Shown here: piece after piece, positions 25,001-34,246 of the stretch
Layout of the letters: the number at the start of each line of letters is the position of its first letter
Position numbering within the stretch: position 1 is the first letter of the stretch
Assembly (NCBI GenBank): GCA_015501605.1
Contig: JADNRZ010000004.1
Coordinates: 124,001-188,000, forward strand
DNA from: Panaeolus papilionaceus
Taxonomy: Eukaryota > Basidiomycota > Agaricomycetes > Agaricales
DNA: 64,000 nt
Direction: 5' to 3'
The notes under the pieces: model-generated
What the model saw: the letters and a program-made list of their open reading frames with translations, nothing else
Told to the model about the DNA's origin: nothing
Database searches by the model: none
Made by a program: the position numbers and the translations under genes

Positions 25001-27007
25001 ACGTGGAGCTACAAAACGTGTTCATGTCACCCAGACAATGGGCGTGGCAAGCTGCGAAGCAATCGTTGCACCAAAAACCTTGCCCAAAGCAACCCCACAA
25101 GGGGAGTTTGCAGAAATAGCACAGGGTGATTGTAAACCATGTATTCGCCTGAAATCTATGTCCCAGCCTAAGCGAAGGGCCCAAGTCGATACGCTGAGGA
25201 AGGGGAGCTAAAGAGTAACGAAACATGGCAATGCGCTGCGTTTTGTTATTCTGGGAGCCGATGTACGGTAGTTGGTAGTTGCCATTTGGATAGTCATAGC
25301 AATCGAAGTGAACCGAAACAAAGCACAGAGGACACTTCAAACCAAAGCCATGAATGGGCCTAGAACAGCATTTACAGTCATTAAAAGACGCATCGCTAAA
25401 TCGCGGTCGATTTCCTGAGGTGAAGAGCCAGGGTATGAATTGGTGGCCCTTCTCGCTGTGATTGTCGTGCGCGTAATGGGGAGGGCTCGGAGAGAATGAA
25501 TCACTGATATAAGAATGTCCAACCGGCCGTGGCCAGACTGCTGCTAGAGCAGCAATCGCAGCTCGACGTGCCTTGGGTGCATGATATGCGACTATCTCCA
25601 AAATGTCGTTATATAGGTCAAGTTTGGCCAGCGAAAAGATGCGGATTAGACGGATTACTCTGTCCCAGTGCCCATCGCGGCGGCTGGAATATTCATCCTC
25701 TTGCATGGTGTCGAACATGGCATTGAAGAGGGGCGGAATGAGAGCTGAGAGTCGGTAGATGGTCAGAGACTGGTCTGGATTGTTCGTTGATTGGATTTGG
25801 TGCTGAACGAAGGTCGACAAGGCAAGAGAGGGACCTCCGTCGGTTGGGCTAGACTCCGTTGCGACTTCGTCGACGTGAATAGATATCATAGTATGGTCGT
25901 GCACCGGAGATTGTACTGCGAGGTGTCCTGCTACTCTTTTGCTTTAGACTGGAAAAAAATCTTTGACGAGAACATACCCACGTGAAGTCACCAACACATC
26001 AGGACGCTGAGGGAGAGGATTTAGTTGTTCAAGATTCCCCATAATAATGCCGATAACACTTGATTCAAAGAAAGTTAGCAATCTAGCATACATGTTTTCT
26101 GGGAATGTATAGAATGCTGGTATCATCACTGTGGATATTTGCGAGATGACTTGTGGATCGCGCCCATGGTGGCGAATGAGGAATTGAGCAACGCTCAAGG
26201 TGAGGCTTTGTAATGCGTTTGGTGGACGCGAAGGTCGGGGAGCAAGAACCTTGTAGCGACAATCCTCTAAAACAATTGAGCCTAGTACTGAGACGCACAA
26301 AGAGAGAAGCTCGGGTATGTGAACCTGAGTTGAAGTGGATGGTGACGCAGAACGTGACCGAGAGGAGGCGAGGCCACGGAAACTAGCGCGGGATTGCCGA
26401 GATGAAGAGGTATTGGCGAGGGTTTCGCTCGTCGATTTGAAGTTTGAGGGACTTGTTTCACGTCTTTAAATACGAGAAATGGAAATCAAGGACAAAGCAC
26501 ATACTCATCGTCAAATATTCTCCAACCTTGAGCAAACGACATCACAAGGACATCCTTTAATTGCGACAAGAGGTCTAAAGTGTGATCTGTTGAAAACGTA
26601 GTCTCTGCCTCGTCTTCGGAGTCTTCTGGGTCAACTTTGCTTGGTCGTCTGTGTTGTTTGACCTCTGAGGGTTTCAATCCGCTTTTGACGGCATCCTTGA
26701 GTGATTGTGCGAATGCACCTAGACCACCATCCTGTCCCTCTGCAGCAGGGTTGATGACTGTTTCCAATGCTGTTCTAGGTCTCGGTCTATTGGCTAGTTG
26801 CCATAACACATGAGATACAAGTTTTCGCGACTCGTTCCTAGCACGATTGTGAGTAGGTTTGATAGTTTTGGGCTGCGTAGGCTGACTAATAAAGGGAGAA
26901 GATGGTTCGACAGGAATGTTATAGGGGTCGAAGTCTGTGTTAGAAGCGTCATGGACGAAGTCGATGTCAAGGTGTGGAGGTGGTGGTTTGGATGCCCGTT
27001 GGTCCAT
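19050..27007 (-). CDS. Giant helical-repeat protein with C1 domain (possible UNC80-like)
   Basis: One 8-kb gene whose exons read continuously in phase where I checked; estimated 2,200-2,400 residues. The start ATG at 27007 gives MDQRASKPPPPHLDIDFVHD. The N-terminal ~500 residues are partly disordered and Ser-rich, then helical. The long exon 24087-25904 holds a textbook C1 (phorbol-ester/diacylglycerol-type) zinc finger at about 25015-25170 with spacing H-x12-C-x2-C-x13-C-x2-C-x4-H-x2-C-x7-C. Just before it is a shorter C1-like cluster at about 25305-25380 (C-x2-C-x10-C-x2-C-x4-H-x2-C). The rest is Leu-rich helical sequence resembling HEAT/ARM repeats. The last exon reads LQRAMRSISEPPTEVPIDAM and ends HAGRARK at 19050, joined by an intron whose acceptor is GTCCAG. 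The overall plan recalls fungal proteins labelled UNC80 C-terminal, but that is from memory and unproven. Confidence 0.75.
23708..23723. repeat. Short AT dinucleotide repeat in an intron
   Basis: A run of alternating AT/TA (about eight units) lies within a short intron of the giant C1-domain gene. It is a simple microsatellite. Confidence 0.8.
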
Positions 27008-27332
27008 CGTTCAATCCTCTTGAACTAAGCACTTCCAATGAAAAGTTTGAAACGTTTGAGCAGAACGTAGTTCAAAGACAGGTTGGTAGACTTTTTTCTT
27101 AGAAGACAGACTGCTGTATAGACTTCAGAGTAAGGTTAGTTTCCAGTGACACTTAAGCAATACCGTGACAGTCATTGTTCAGTTCTGCAATTGCATCAGT
27201 GGCAGTGTTAAACTTATCTTTTGCACATGATCAATGCAACACACAATGACATTCCAATTCTGAATTGGCGCTGCTCAACTCTTTTACTCAAACCAGTAGC
27301 TACGGATAATCTTTTACAGCTTTTTCAGGTTC
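27008..27332. promoter_or_regulatory. Bidirectional promoter region, giant C1 gene / DUF4211 gene
   Basis: 325 bp between divergent start codons. I see no ORF, repeat or RNA gene. Pyrimidine-rich stretches precede the plus-strand ATG at 27333. Confidence 0.5.
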
Positions 27333-29107
27333 ATGCCTTCAAAAAAGTCTCGAAAACCGTCCAGCCCTTTGAGGCAAGTCAAGATTCAGGATATGTTCGC
27401 ACCAAAGTCTGGCAACAGCAAGCATGCCAAATTGTCCACCAATGCGCAAGCAACATCCTCAAAACCACTGTCCCATAGGTACAAGTCTCGTAGTCTCTCT
27501 AGCTCCGAGGAACCATCTGCACTTCGAATGGCCCCTAAGCGGAAACCTGTTGTAATGGACTTGTGTAGCACCTCTTCAGACGAGGCAACTTTTCATCCCT
27601 CAGTCCACGTTTCCGAAAAGCAACGCGTTTTTCTTGACTGCGACAGCGAGGATAATCACAGTTTGTCAGATGCGCTGGTTGAATCGCCTTCCCCTGCGCG
27701 ACAGCCCACGAATGACATCAATCGAACAGAGGAGGACTCTGAGCAAGATGTGCTCACTCGTCCTCGGAGGATTCGTAAACGCTCGTCTCCAGAAGCAGAG
27801 CAAAACAATGCGGACTCTGAAGATTTGGTCGACGAATTGGACGCGGAATGTGCGTATTGGGAATAGTCATATCCCTTTCAGCCGTTGACCGGTGACCTTC
27901 AACAAAGGCGTACTAGAATCCAGACTACGTGGTCGCGGAAAACTCACGAAATTCCAGCAAAGCCTACAAAAGCTGAAAAGTGAAGTTGTATGTTTTATAT
28001 AAATTTTGATACTGACATATGAATTCAAGAACAAAAGGCGAAGGGACAGAACCGTAATGTGGACGAGCATGATGAGTCCGATGTTGTAGACGTCCCATTT
28101 TCTGGGTCCAAACCAAGCGAAGATTACAATGATGAAGATGGCGATAGGGACTCAGATGACAGCGTTTCAAGCGAAAATTTCATTGTAGAAGACGACAATA
28201 CTTTTGAGTTGCCTCTTCAATTCAGCAGAGAATCGCACGCAGATCTCTCTCATCAATTCAAAAAGGTTTTCCAGTTGTTCGTTCACGTCGCCGTAGAGAG
28301 GCCATCTCGCCGAGCTAAATTTATGAAAAAACAGATAGAAGGTGAGCTTTGTAACCCTATGCTGGACCGGTCATCTTAAATGGCTTGTGTATGTCTCAGA
28401 CGAAGAGTACTTTGCAGTCCCTTTAGCAACCATTCGCAGGAAGCTCTCTAGTTTGAAGGATTCACTGGTATCGTCATCCGTTTGGAAGCCCGAGTTCAAG
28501 AAAAGCCTGGAGAGTCACCCAGAGTTGGAGCTTGTTCGCCTCGACTTTGCAGTTCCTTTTTGTGATGCTTGTCATCTAGGAGGTCGGGTGTCGACGTTGA
28601 TAGGTCGCGTGAAAGGACATCCATATGATCGGTATGGCTTCGAAGCGGTTAGTCCTTTCGTGTTATAGAATTCCTTTCATATGCTGACCCTCACATGTCA
28701 GCCTCGGGACAAACATGACAAGGAGGAGGAGAAAAAGGAGTTCCACCTTGGGCGGTTTTGTGCTCGTAGGACCAAAGTTTACCACGAGTTCATGCATTGG
28801 GAGGTACAGACGAACACCATACTTTTTACTACGGCTGTTGACATGATGACCATTGCTTTAGCATGCCTTGTTCCATGTTATCACGGAAGAGCTGGAAGAC
28901 CTTGGAAGTAATTCAACTGACAAAGCATTTCATCGCATCGCGTTTGTCGGTGGTAAAGAACCTCCTAAGGATTTGACTGACGCAGACGAACTATGTGAAT
29001 GGTTAGACCAGAGGAAAATCATTGACATGGAATGGCGCAAGATCGAAGAATTGATGGAACGCGCTAGACATCTTGAAGCGGGAGATGGTCGAAATGATGA
29101 AGATTGA
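27333..29107 (+). CDS. DUF4211 domain-containing nuclear protein
   Basis: The start ATG at 27333 gives MPSKKSRKPSSPLRQVKIQD. The N-terminal ~250 residues are acidic and Ser-rich (DSEDNHSLSDAL, EEDSEQDVLTRPRRIRKRSS) with basic patches suited to nuclear import. A linker reads ILESRLRGRGKLTKFQQSLQ. The C-terminal DUF4211 domain (about 28140-29100) includes DNTFELPLQFS, FAVPFCDACHLGGR, PYDRYGFEA, FHLGRFCARRTKVYHEFMHW and LCEWLDQRKIIDMEWRKIEE; FCDACHLGGR carries a Cys pair. Residues 15-22 (QVKIQDMF) resemble a PCNA-interacting peptide (Q-x-x-I-x-x-M-F). The function of DUF4211 is not known to me; a chromatin or DNA-repair role is only inference. Several short introns interrupt the domain. Confidence 0.88.
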
Positions 29108-29802
29108 GAGACAGGACCTGACTGAAAAGGATATTACTATTGTTCGGCAAGGTACATAGGTAGAAAGATAGGAAATTCCTGGACAAACGGAGGATTAATA
29201 TGAAATGTTGTTCATAGATATGTCCTTCAGGATGACGGTTCCCAAAAGATGAACGAAAATAGCAAATGACTTCACGCGATCTGCGGGTAATAAAAGCTTC
29301 ACGTGGAGAGTAAAAAGGTGTTTCCTGGCGTTGCGTTTGGTGAATTCTGCTTTTCGGGATGAAAAATCTCACCGTCAATCAGAGTCCAAGCGGTTGCTGT
29401 GGGCATGAAATGCTTTGATACGTGTCTTTCTACAAATTTACTACCCAACTTGGTTTATTTGACTCCAAGCATTAGACACCCTGCTTTCCTTACCTGAATC
29501 AAGAGTGCTCTGCTTGGAGACAACTTGTCCTGTATCGGGAAGATCTTTCACGGGCTTCAAGTTATTCAACAATCCAACTTCTTTAAATCGCTCAATTCTG
29601 CCGTCGGAAACAGGTCATTGTAAGAAATATTATCCCTTTCGTGGATGTGCCGTATGATTGCGCAACAGGTGTCCGTGTCATTTACCAGTGTTTGCTATCC
29701 TGACTTCCTTCCTGCTGGTGCAAATGCTGAGGTGGCGAAGTAAATCTTCCTTTCTTTCCTGCTCTTTCTTCTTGTACTAGTTCACTCTCCAATCCGTCGG
29801 AA
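29108..29802. other. Intergenic region between DUF4211 gene and kinase
   Basis: About 700 bp, between two genes on the same strand. It must contain the DUF4211 3'UTR and the kinase promoter. No ORF with domain support, repeat or tRNA-like structure was seen. Confidence 0.5.
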
Positions 29803-31053
29803 ATGCATCGCCGCTATCTACCTCCCAGGCCATTGCATATCTCATCGTGCAATCAAGGGATCCCAGAGTCTCCTCCTTCACCATCTTCGAGTTCTATATC
29901 TTCTCTCGACGAAGATGAAATAAATCAAAGGATAAAACCCTACTGGCCCCAATACCGTTCACGATTCAAGATTCGTGGATATCATCTAGAAACTCTCCGA
30001 GATGTGAGGAAGCGTTACACAAACCAGAGCCTGGACGTCTGTCCTATCCCGTTGTACCCGATTCCCGACCAGCATCATCAAGGTGACGATGCATTATGCC
30101 CTGATCCAAGTTTGGTATGTTTCATTTTAAAATATTGCTTGCTATCTTCCCAGGTGTTCTCCCGTACCATTGACAAGCCAACTTATATTTAGCCCGACAA
30201 CCTATTTCGAGGCATGCGAACAAACGATTCAAGACGGATTGTGGTGAAGGCGGTACACTCCAGCAGCCGGGAGTTCGACATTATTTCCGAGTTGTCCCAG
30301 TCACCCCTCCGCCATGATCCTGCCAATCACACAGTTCGTAAGGAAGAGTCATTTCCTTCTGGGTGCAATCTCTCAACAAGTATACTTAGCCGTGTTAGAT
30401 CTCTTGAGATGGTCCAACGAAGACATAGCGTTTATCGTTATGGAAGAATGGTCACCTCAACCAATAACTTATGGTTCTTGTTGTCTGACCCTTTTCTTGA
30501 AGGCGTTACGTCAGTGTATCGAGGTAAGTGCGTCTGGTCAAATCGATCTGTTGACGGATTCCTCGCTTATAATCCATCTCAAGCATGTGGCATTTTTGCA
30601 CAAAAATTATATGGCGCACCTGGACATATCACTCATGAATCTCGTAACAAACTGCAGCGGACAGTACGCATACATCGACTACGAGCTCAGTCGACGATTT
30701 GATTGCAACGTGTCTCCTCTGGTCTATAGCTATCGCGGCACAGAAGTACCCCCAGAGTGCGAGACCCAAAGTGCTGTGAATCCGTATAAGATAGACATCT
30801 GGGCCCTAGCAGTGCTCATACTCCGTGCTTGCAAGGTATTCCCTTGCTTACTCGTTGTTTGATGTGTCCTGACGACCGCTGCCTGCTCTAGCTCACAGGT
30901 TATTGGGTACCGGAGCTCATGCAAGTCCTCAAACCTATGTTGGACGATGAACCAAGTAAACGCCCTTCAGCATGTGCAGTCCTCCAGGCATACGATAAAT
31001 TAATCCACTCACTTGCTTATAAATTAGAGAGGTGTAATGCGGATTCGCATTGA
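29803..31053 (+). CDS. Atypical protein kinase domain protein (basidiomycete type)
   Basis: The start ATG at 29803 gives MHRRYLPPRPLHISSCNQGI, then a Ser/Pro-rich stretch and a helical segment (YWPQYRSRFKIRGYHLETLR). The kinase domain follows: IVVKAVHSSSREFDIISELS (Lys and Glu of the beta3/alphaC pair), VPVLDLLRWSNEDIAFIVME, the catalytic loop AHLDISLMNL, then YAYIDYELSRRF in place of DFG, RGTEVPPE and DIWALAVLILRACKLTG. The Asp and Asn of the catalytic loop and the Asp of the metal-binding motif are kept. HRD has become HLD and DFG has become DYE, and no clear glycine-rich loop is visible. About 370 residues. A possible intron at 30523-30590 may instead be coding, because it stays open in frame. 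Substrates cannot be told from sequence. Confidence 0.8.
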
Positions 31054-31157
31054 GTTACATGGGAGAGAAAGCGCGTGTAATCTCTACATTATTGGTACAT
31101 ACATATACATTAATGAGACAAGGGGAAAAATAAAAATTGGAATTAATACCTTCACGA

Positions 31158-32361
31158 TTATATCCCTTCCGTAGACGCTGTATTGCCCTCCAGCCTCTGT
31201 CGCTTTCGAGCTAAATAACGTTCTCGAGCACTTTCCACCTCTGCGTCATTGTTGCGTTTCGCCAGAATCGCACGAGTGGTGCGCTGCTCAGACTGTCTTT
31301 TCTCCTTCTCAGTAGCCTCCCTTGCTTCCTCCATCTGCCTTTGCGCTTCTTGGATTCTCCTGTGCGCAATCTCTCTTTTGCTTGCAGCAGTGCCCACAGC
31401 GCGATGTACAGCTGCTGGTTGTTGTTCAGCTAATGGATTGTTCTTCGCGTTCTGGAGCGCCAAATTACGCGTATTTGGGAGAGACAGGTTTAGGCCAGCA
31501 GATAGAAGTTCTCGCTTGTCGACGATCCGGTTATCATCGTTAAGCTCAACATCCTTGCCTTGTTCCCTGGCCAGCTTAGCTAGCTCTACATCTGATAACA
31601 GTGCTTGTTCAGGAGGTTTGGTGATCGTCAGATTAGGCCCTTGAGGTCCTATGGTTCGTTTCTGGGTCGCGGCCATCGTTACTTCGTGCTGTTCCTCAGA
31701 TTGCTCTAGTAACTGACGGTAGAAATGTGACATCCCAGTCGATAAACCCTGTTGCTTCTTCCGTTGTTCTTACATCAAAATTAGGACAAAAGAACCCATC
31801 CCATATTTTTAGTGCTCACCTTCACGTTCCTTCTCCTCTGCTTCAGCCTTTCGAACCTGTTCCATTTGATCCTTATATGCTTGAGTGACGAATGTTTCCT
31901 TGTCTTTGAATTCATCACCCTCCTGTTCACGCTCACGCTGCATCATCTTTTCCTCGGCACGAAGGTGGTCTAGCTTCCGCGTCGCAGCCGAGGCAAGAAG
32001 GCTCTGTATGTATTTGGGCTGCGAGTAATGTCAGTGCCATTGAGCCATGCACATGAGGTGTCTGGTTTACCTTGCGTTCCGCAGATTCCTTCTCCTTTGC
32101 AATTTGTTGCTTCGCCTTTGCCTCTTTCATAGATTCCCAAACTTCGTCGTACTCGTAGGCTGTTGAGTCAACAAGCTTCTCAGCTTGGATTCGTTTTTGC
32201 ATGGCCTTAGAGGTGGCTGCTCGGTGATCCAGAACTCCAGCAACAGGAGGTTTTGTGCCATCATCATCACCATCATCACCATCTGCAAAGGCTGCGGGTT
32301 TCTGGAGAGCTGTTGGTTGAGCTTGAGCTTTTGGTTTGTTGAGCGAAATTGAGAGCTTCAT
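31158..32361 (-). CDS. NSRP1: NSRP1-like splicing regulator (coiled-coil, DUF2040)
   Basis: Homolog of nuclear speckle splicing regulatory protein 1. The start ATG at 32361 gives MKLSISLNKPKAQAQP, matching the family's MKLS start; the frame is open further upstream but without an ATG. An Asp-rich run (DGDDGDDDG) is followed by the conserved block: TAYEYDEVWESMKEAKAKQQ, then after introns PKYIQSLLASAATRKLDHLR, REREQEGDEFKDKETFVTQA and YKDQMEQVRKAEAEEKEREE. The C-terminal part (31158-31733) is a charged coiled coil ending GNTASTEGI. The family binds RNA and affects alternative splice-site choice. Divergent from MTR3 with 154 bp between starts. Confidence 0.9.
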
Positions 32362-32515
32362 GGAGGGTGGAGGGTGGTTGTCGGAGTTTGAAATATTATT
32401 GACTCTTGATACCTTACGCTTATGATCAGCACCTGCTTTCACCCACTTACAACTTGAATTTTGCGCTATTTCATTTTTAAATCCTGTTTTGACCTTTGCT
32501 CATCTTCGTTAAACC
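32362..32515. promoter_or_regulatory. Bidirectional promoter NSRP1 / MTR3
   Basis: 154 bp between the divergent start codons of two RNA-processing genes. No ORF or repeat was seen. Confidence 0.6.
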
Positions 32516-33574
32516 ATGGCTCAAGCATCTTTTGATCGTCGGAGAATTAATGGCCCAGAAGAGAGTTATCCTCTCATATTTGATGAAGATCTACAACAAT
32601 TTGCGTCGAACGAAGCTTCTCGCAAAGGCAGACAACCAAGTGACATCAGGCCCATTTGTTAGTGAGCATGGGGCATTACATTGGAAGAAATTGACTCGAA
32701 TTCGTTACACGCAGTCTTGCAACCTACGTTGATTAGTCAAGCATCTGGCTCGGCTTACATTGAAATGGAAAGAACTAAGATCGCATGTGCCGTGTTTGTC
32801 TCTTTTTTACGCGTCATTCCACTGCAGGCTTACTTTCTCGACCATTAGGTATGGACCCCGGCAGGCAAAAAACGTAGCATTCCAGGATAAGGGTCGCCTC
32901 AATGTCGAAGTGAAATTTGCACCATTTTCCTGCAGTCTTCGTCGGGCGCCTCTGCGTGTCTGTGTTATTTTTTCGGCTTCATTCGCTCCTCATTTGACAC
33001 TTTGGATCAGGACGTAGAAGATAGGTCAATATCGATGGCTATTTATCAGGCGATTATCTCTTCTGTTCGACTGGAGACATTTCCCAAGTCAACCATCGAT
33101 ATTTTTCTTACGATATTGGAAACAGATGGAGTGGAGGGGTGTGTGGCCGCAGGTGCTATTGCAGCGAGTACAGCACTAGCAGACGCTGGTATAGAGGTTC
33201 TTGGCATGGTTGCATCTTGCTCTTCGGTACATTCATCTCCTCGCATTCAAACGGACACTGTTAATCTTACTTCTGGCAGGCGTTCACAGAGAAAGAGGTA
33301 TGGTTAGATCCTTCAGAGCAAGAATCTAAAATAGCAATGGCTTCTGTTGTTATTTCGTCAATGCCAGCACTGTCAAAAATTACCAGTATCTGGCAAATAG
33401 GTCAAATATCGCCTACAGATTTAATTACAGTAAGTGCCTACTCCAAAGACTTTTATACACGTATTTACCTCTCCTTAGAATGTCACGACATGTCAGGCTC
33501 GCTGCAGCGAGATCCATACCGTAATGGCCGATGCTCTTTTGTCTTCCAGCCACGATGGAGTAGAAGCGAGTTGA
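32516..33574 (+). CDS. MTR3: Exosome complex component MTR3 (EXOSC6, RNase PH-like)
   Basis: One of the six RNase PH-like ring subunits of the RNA exosome core, which degrades and trims RNA in nucleus and cytoplasm. The start ATG at 32516 gives MAQASFDRRRINGPEESYPL; DRRR-GP is typical of Mtr3. After the first intron: LQPTLISQASGSAYIEMERT, KIACAVYGPRQAKNVAFQDK, GRLNVEVKFAPFSCSLRRAP, DRSISMAIYQAIISSVRLE, PKSTIDIFLTILETDG and AAGAIAASTALADAGIEVLG. The last exons read EKEVWLDPSEQESKIAMASV and, after the final intron, NVTTCQARCSEIHTVMADAL, ending VEAS at 33574. About 260 residues. Splice phases were checked at all five introns. As in other eukaryotic rings the subunit is expected to be catalytically inactive. 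Confidence 0.92.
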
Positions 33575-34246
33575 TTTGCTTTGGTGGTCAATTCTATCTC
33601 TGTCATTACACTTTGAGAATGTTATCCCTCTTTAGAGATTTAAAAGTATATAACCTCCTGACGATACAATTTTATACGTACGGTTACAACCGTGTAATAT
33701 TTACGATTGAATTGTGAAAAATTATGCCCAGGACGCAGACGTTTCGACCAAGTTTCAACGATCCTCAATCCAGTTATCTTTTTAAAGTAATATCTTCCTG
33801 TTTTGGGCAATCCGTAATTCCTGGTCTAAGACCCATGTGTGGCAAAAGGCGGTAAACCTAATGAGCACAAACAATCAGTTCACGTTCAAGCTTTCAAGCT
33901 ATGCGAATGGTAACAACTATAATTCGCTGTTTATCCGATGTCACATCATGGTCGAGACGAATACGTCGCGCTCAAGACTTCTATGACCCAAACGTTCTCT
34001 CCACTAATTTCACGACACTCTAACGACTCGGACGATTCTTTGAGAAACCTTGAACTTTCGAATGGTCCGGCACCAATAAACAGCAGGACAAGGTTCGCTT
34101 ACATGCCAGCGCTATGAGCATTTTAACATCTTAAACTACTCTTGCAGGGGGCGATCCTATTCAGTGTCTGGATTTGATTTTCAACATGATCTGGTATGCC
34201 TAGCTTTGTTTTGTTCAGTAATATATTCCTGACACCATTATGCCCT
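33575..34246. other. Intergenic region between MTR3 and the permease
   Basis: 672 bp, with the 3'UTR of MTR3 and the promoter of the amino-acid permease. No ORF with domain support, no repeat and no RNA gene were seen. Confidence 0.5.

Noticed and set aside
24984..25211. Plus-strand ORF opposite the C1 domain
   Set aside because: Cys-rich only because it mirrors the zinc-finger codons on the other strand.
32362..32442. Upstream extension of NSRP1
   Set aside because: The frame is open but has no ATG, and MKLSISLNKPK is the family's usual start.
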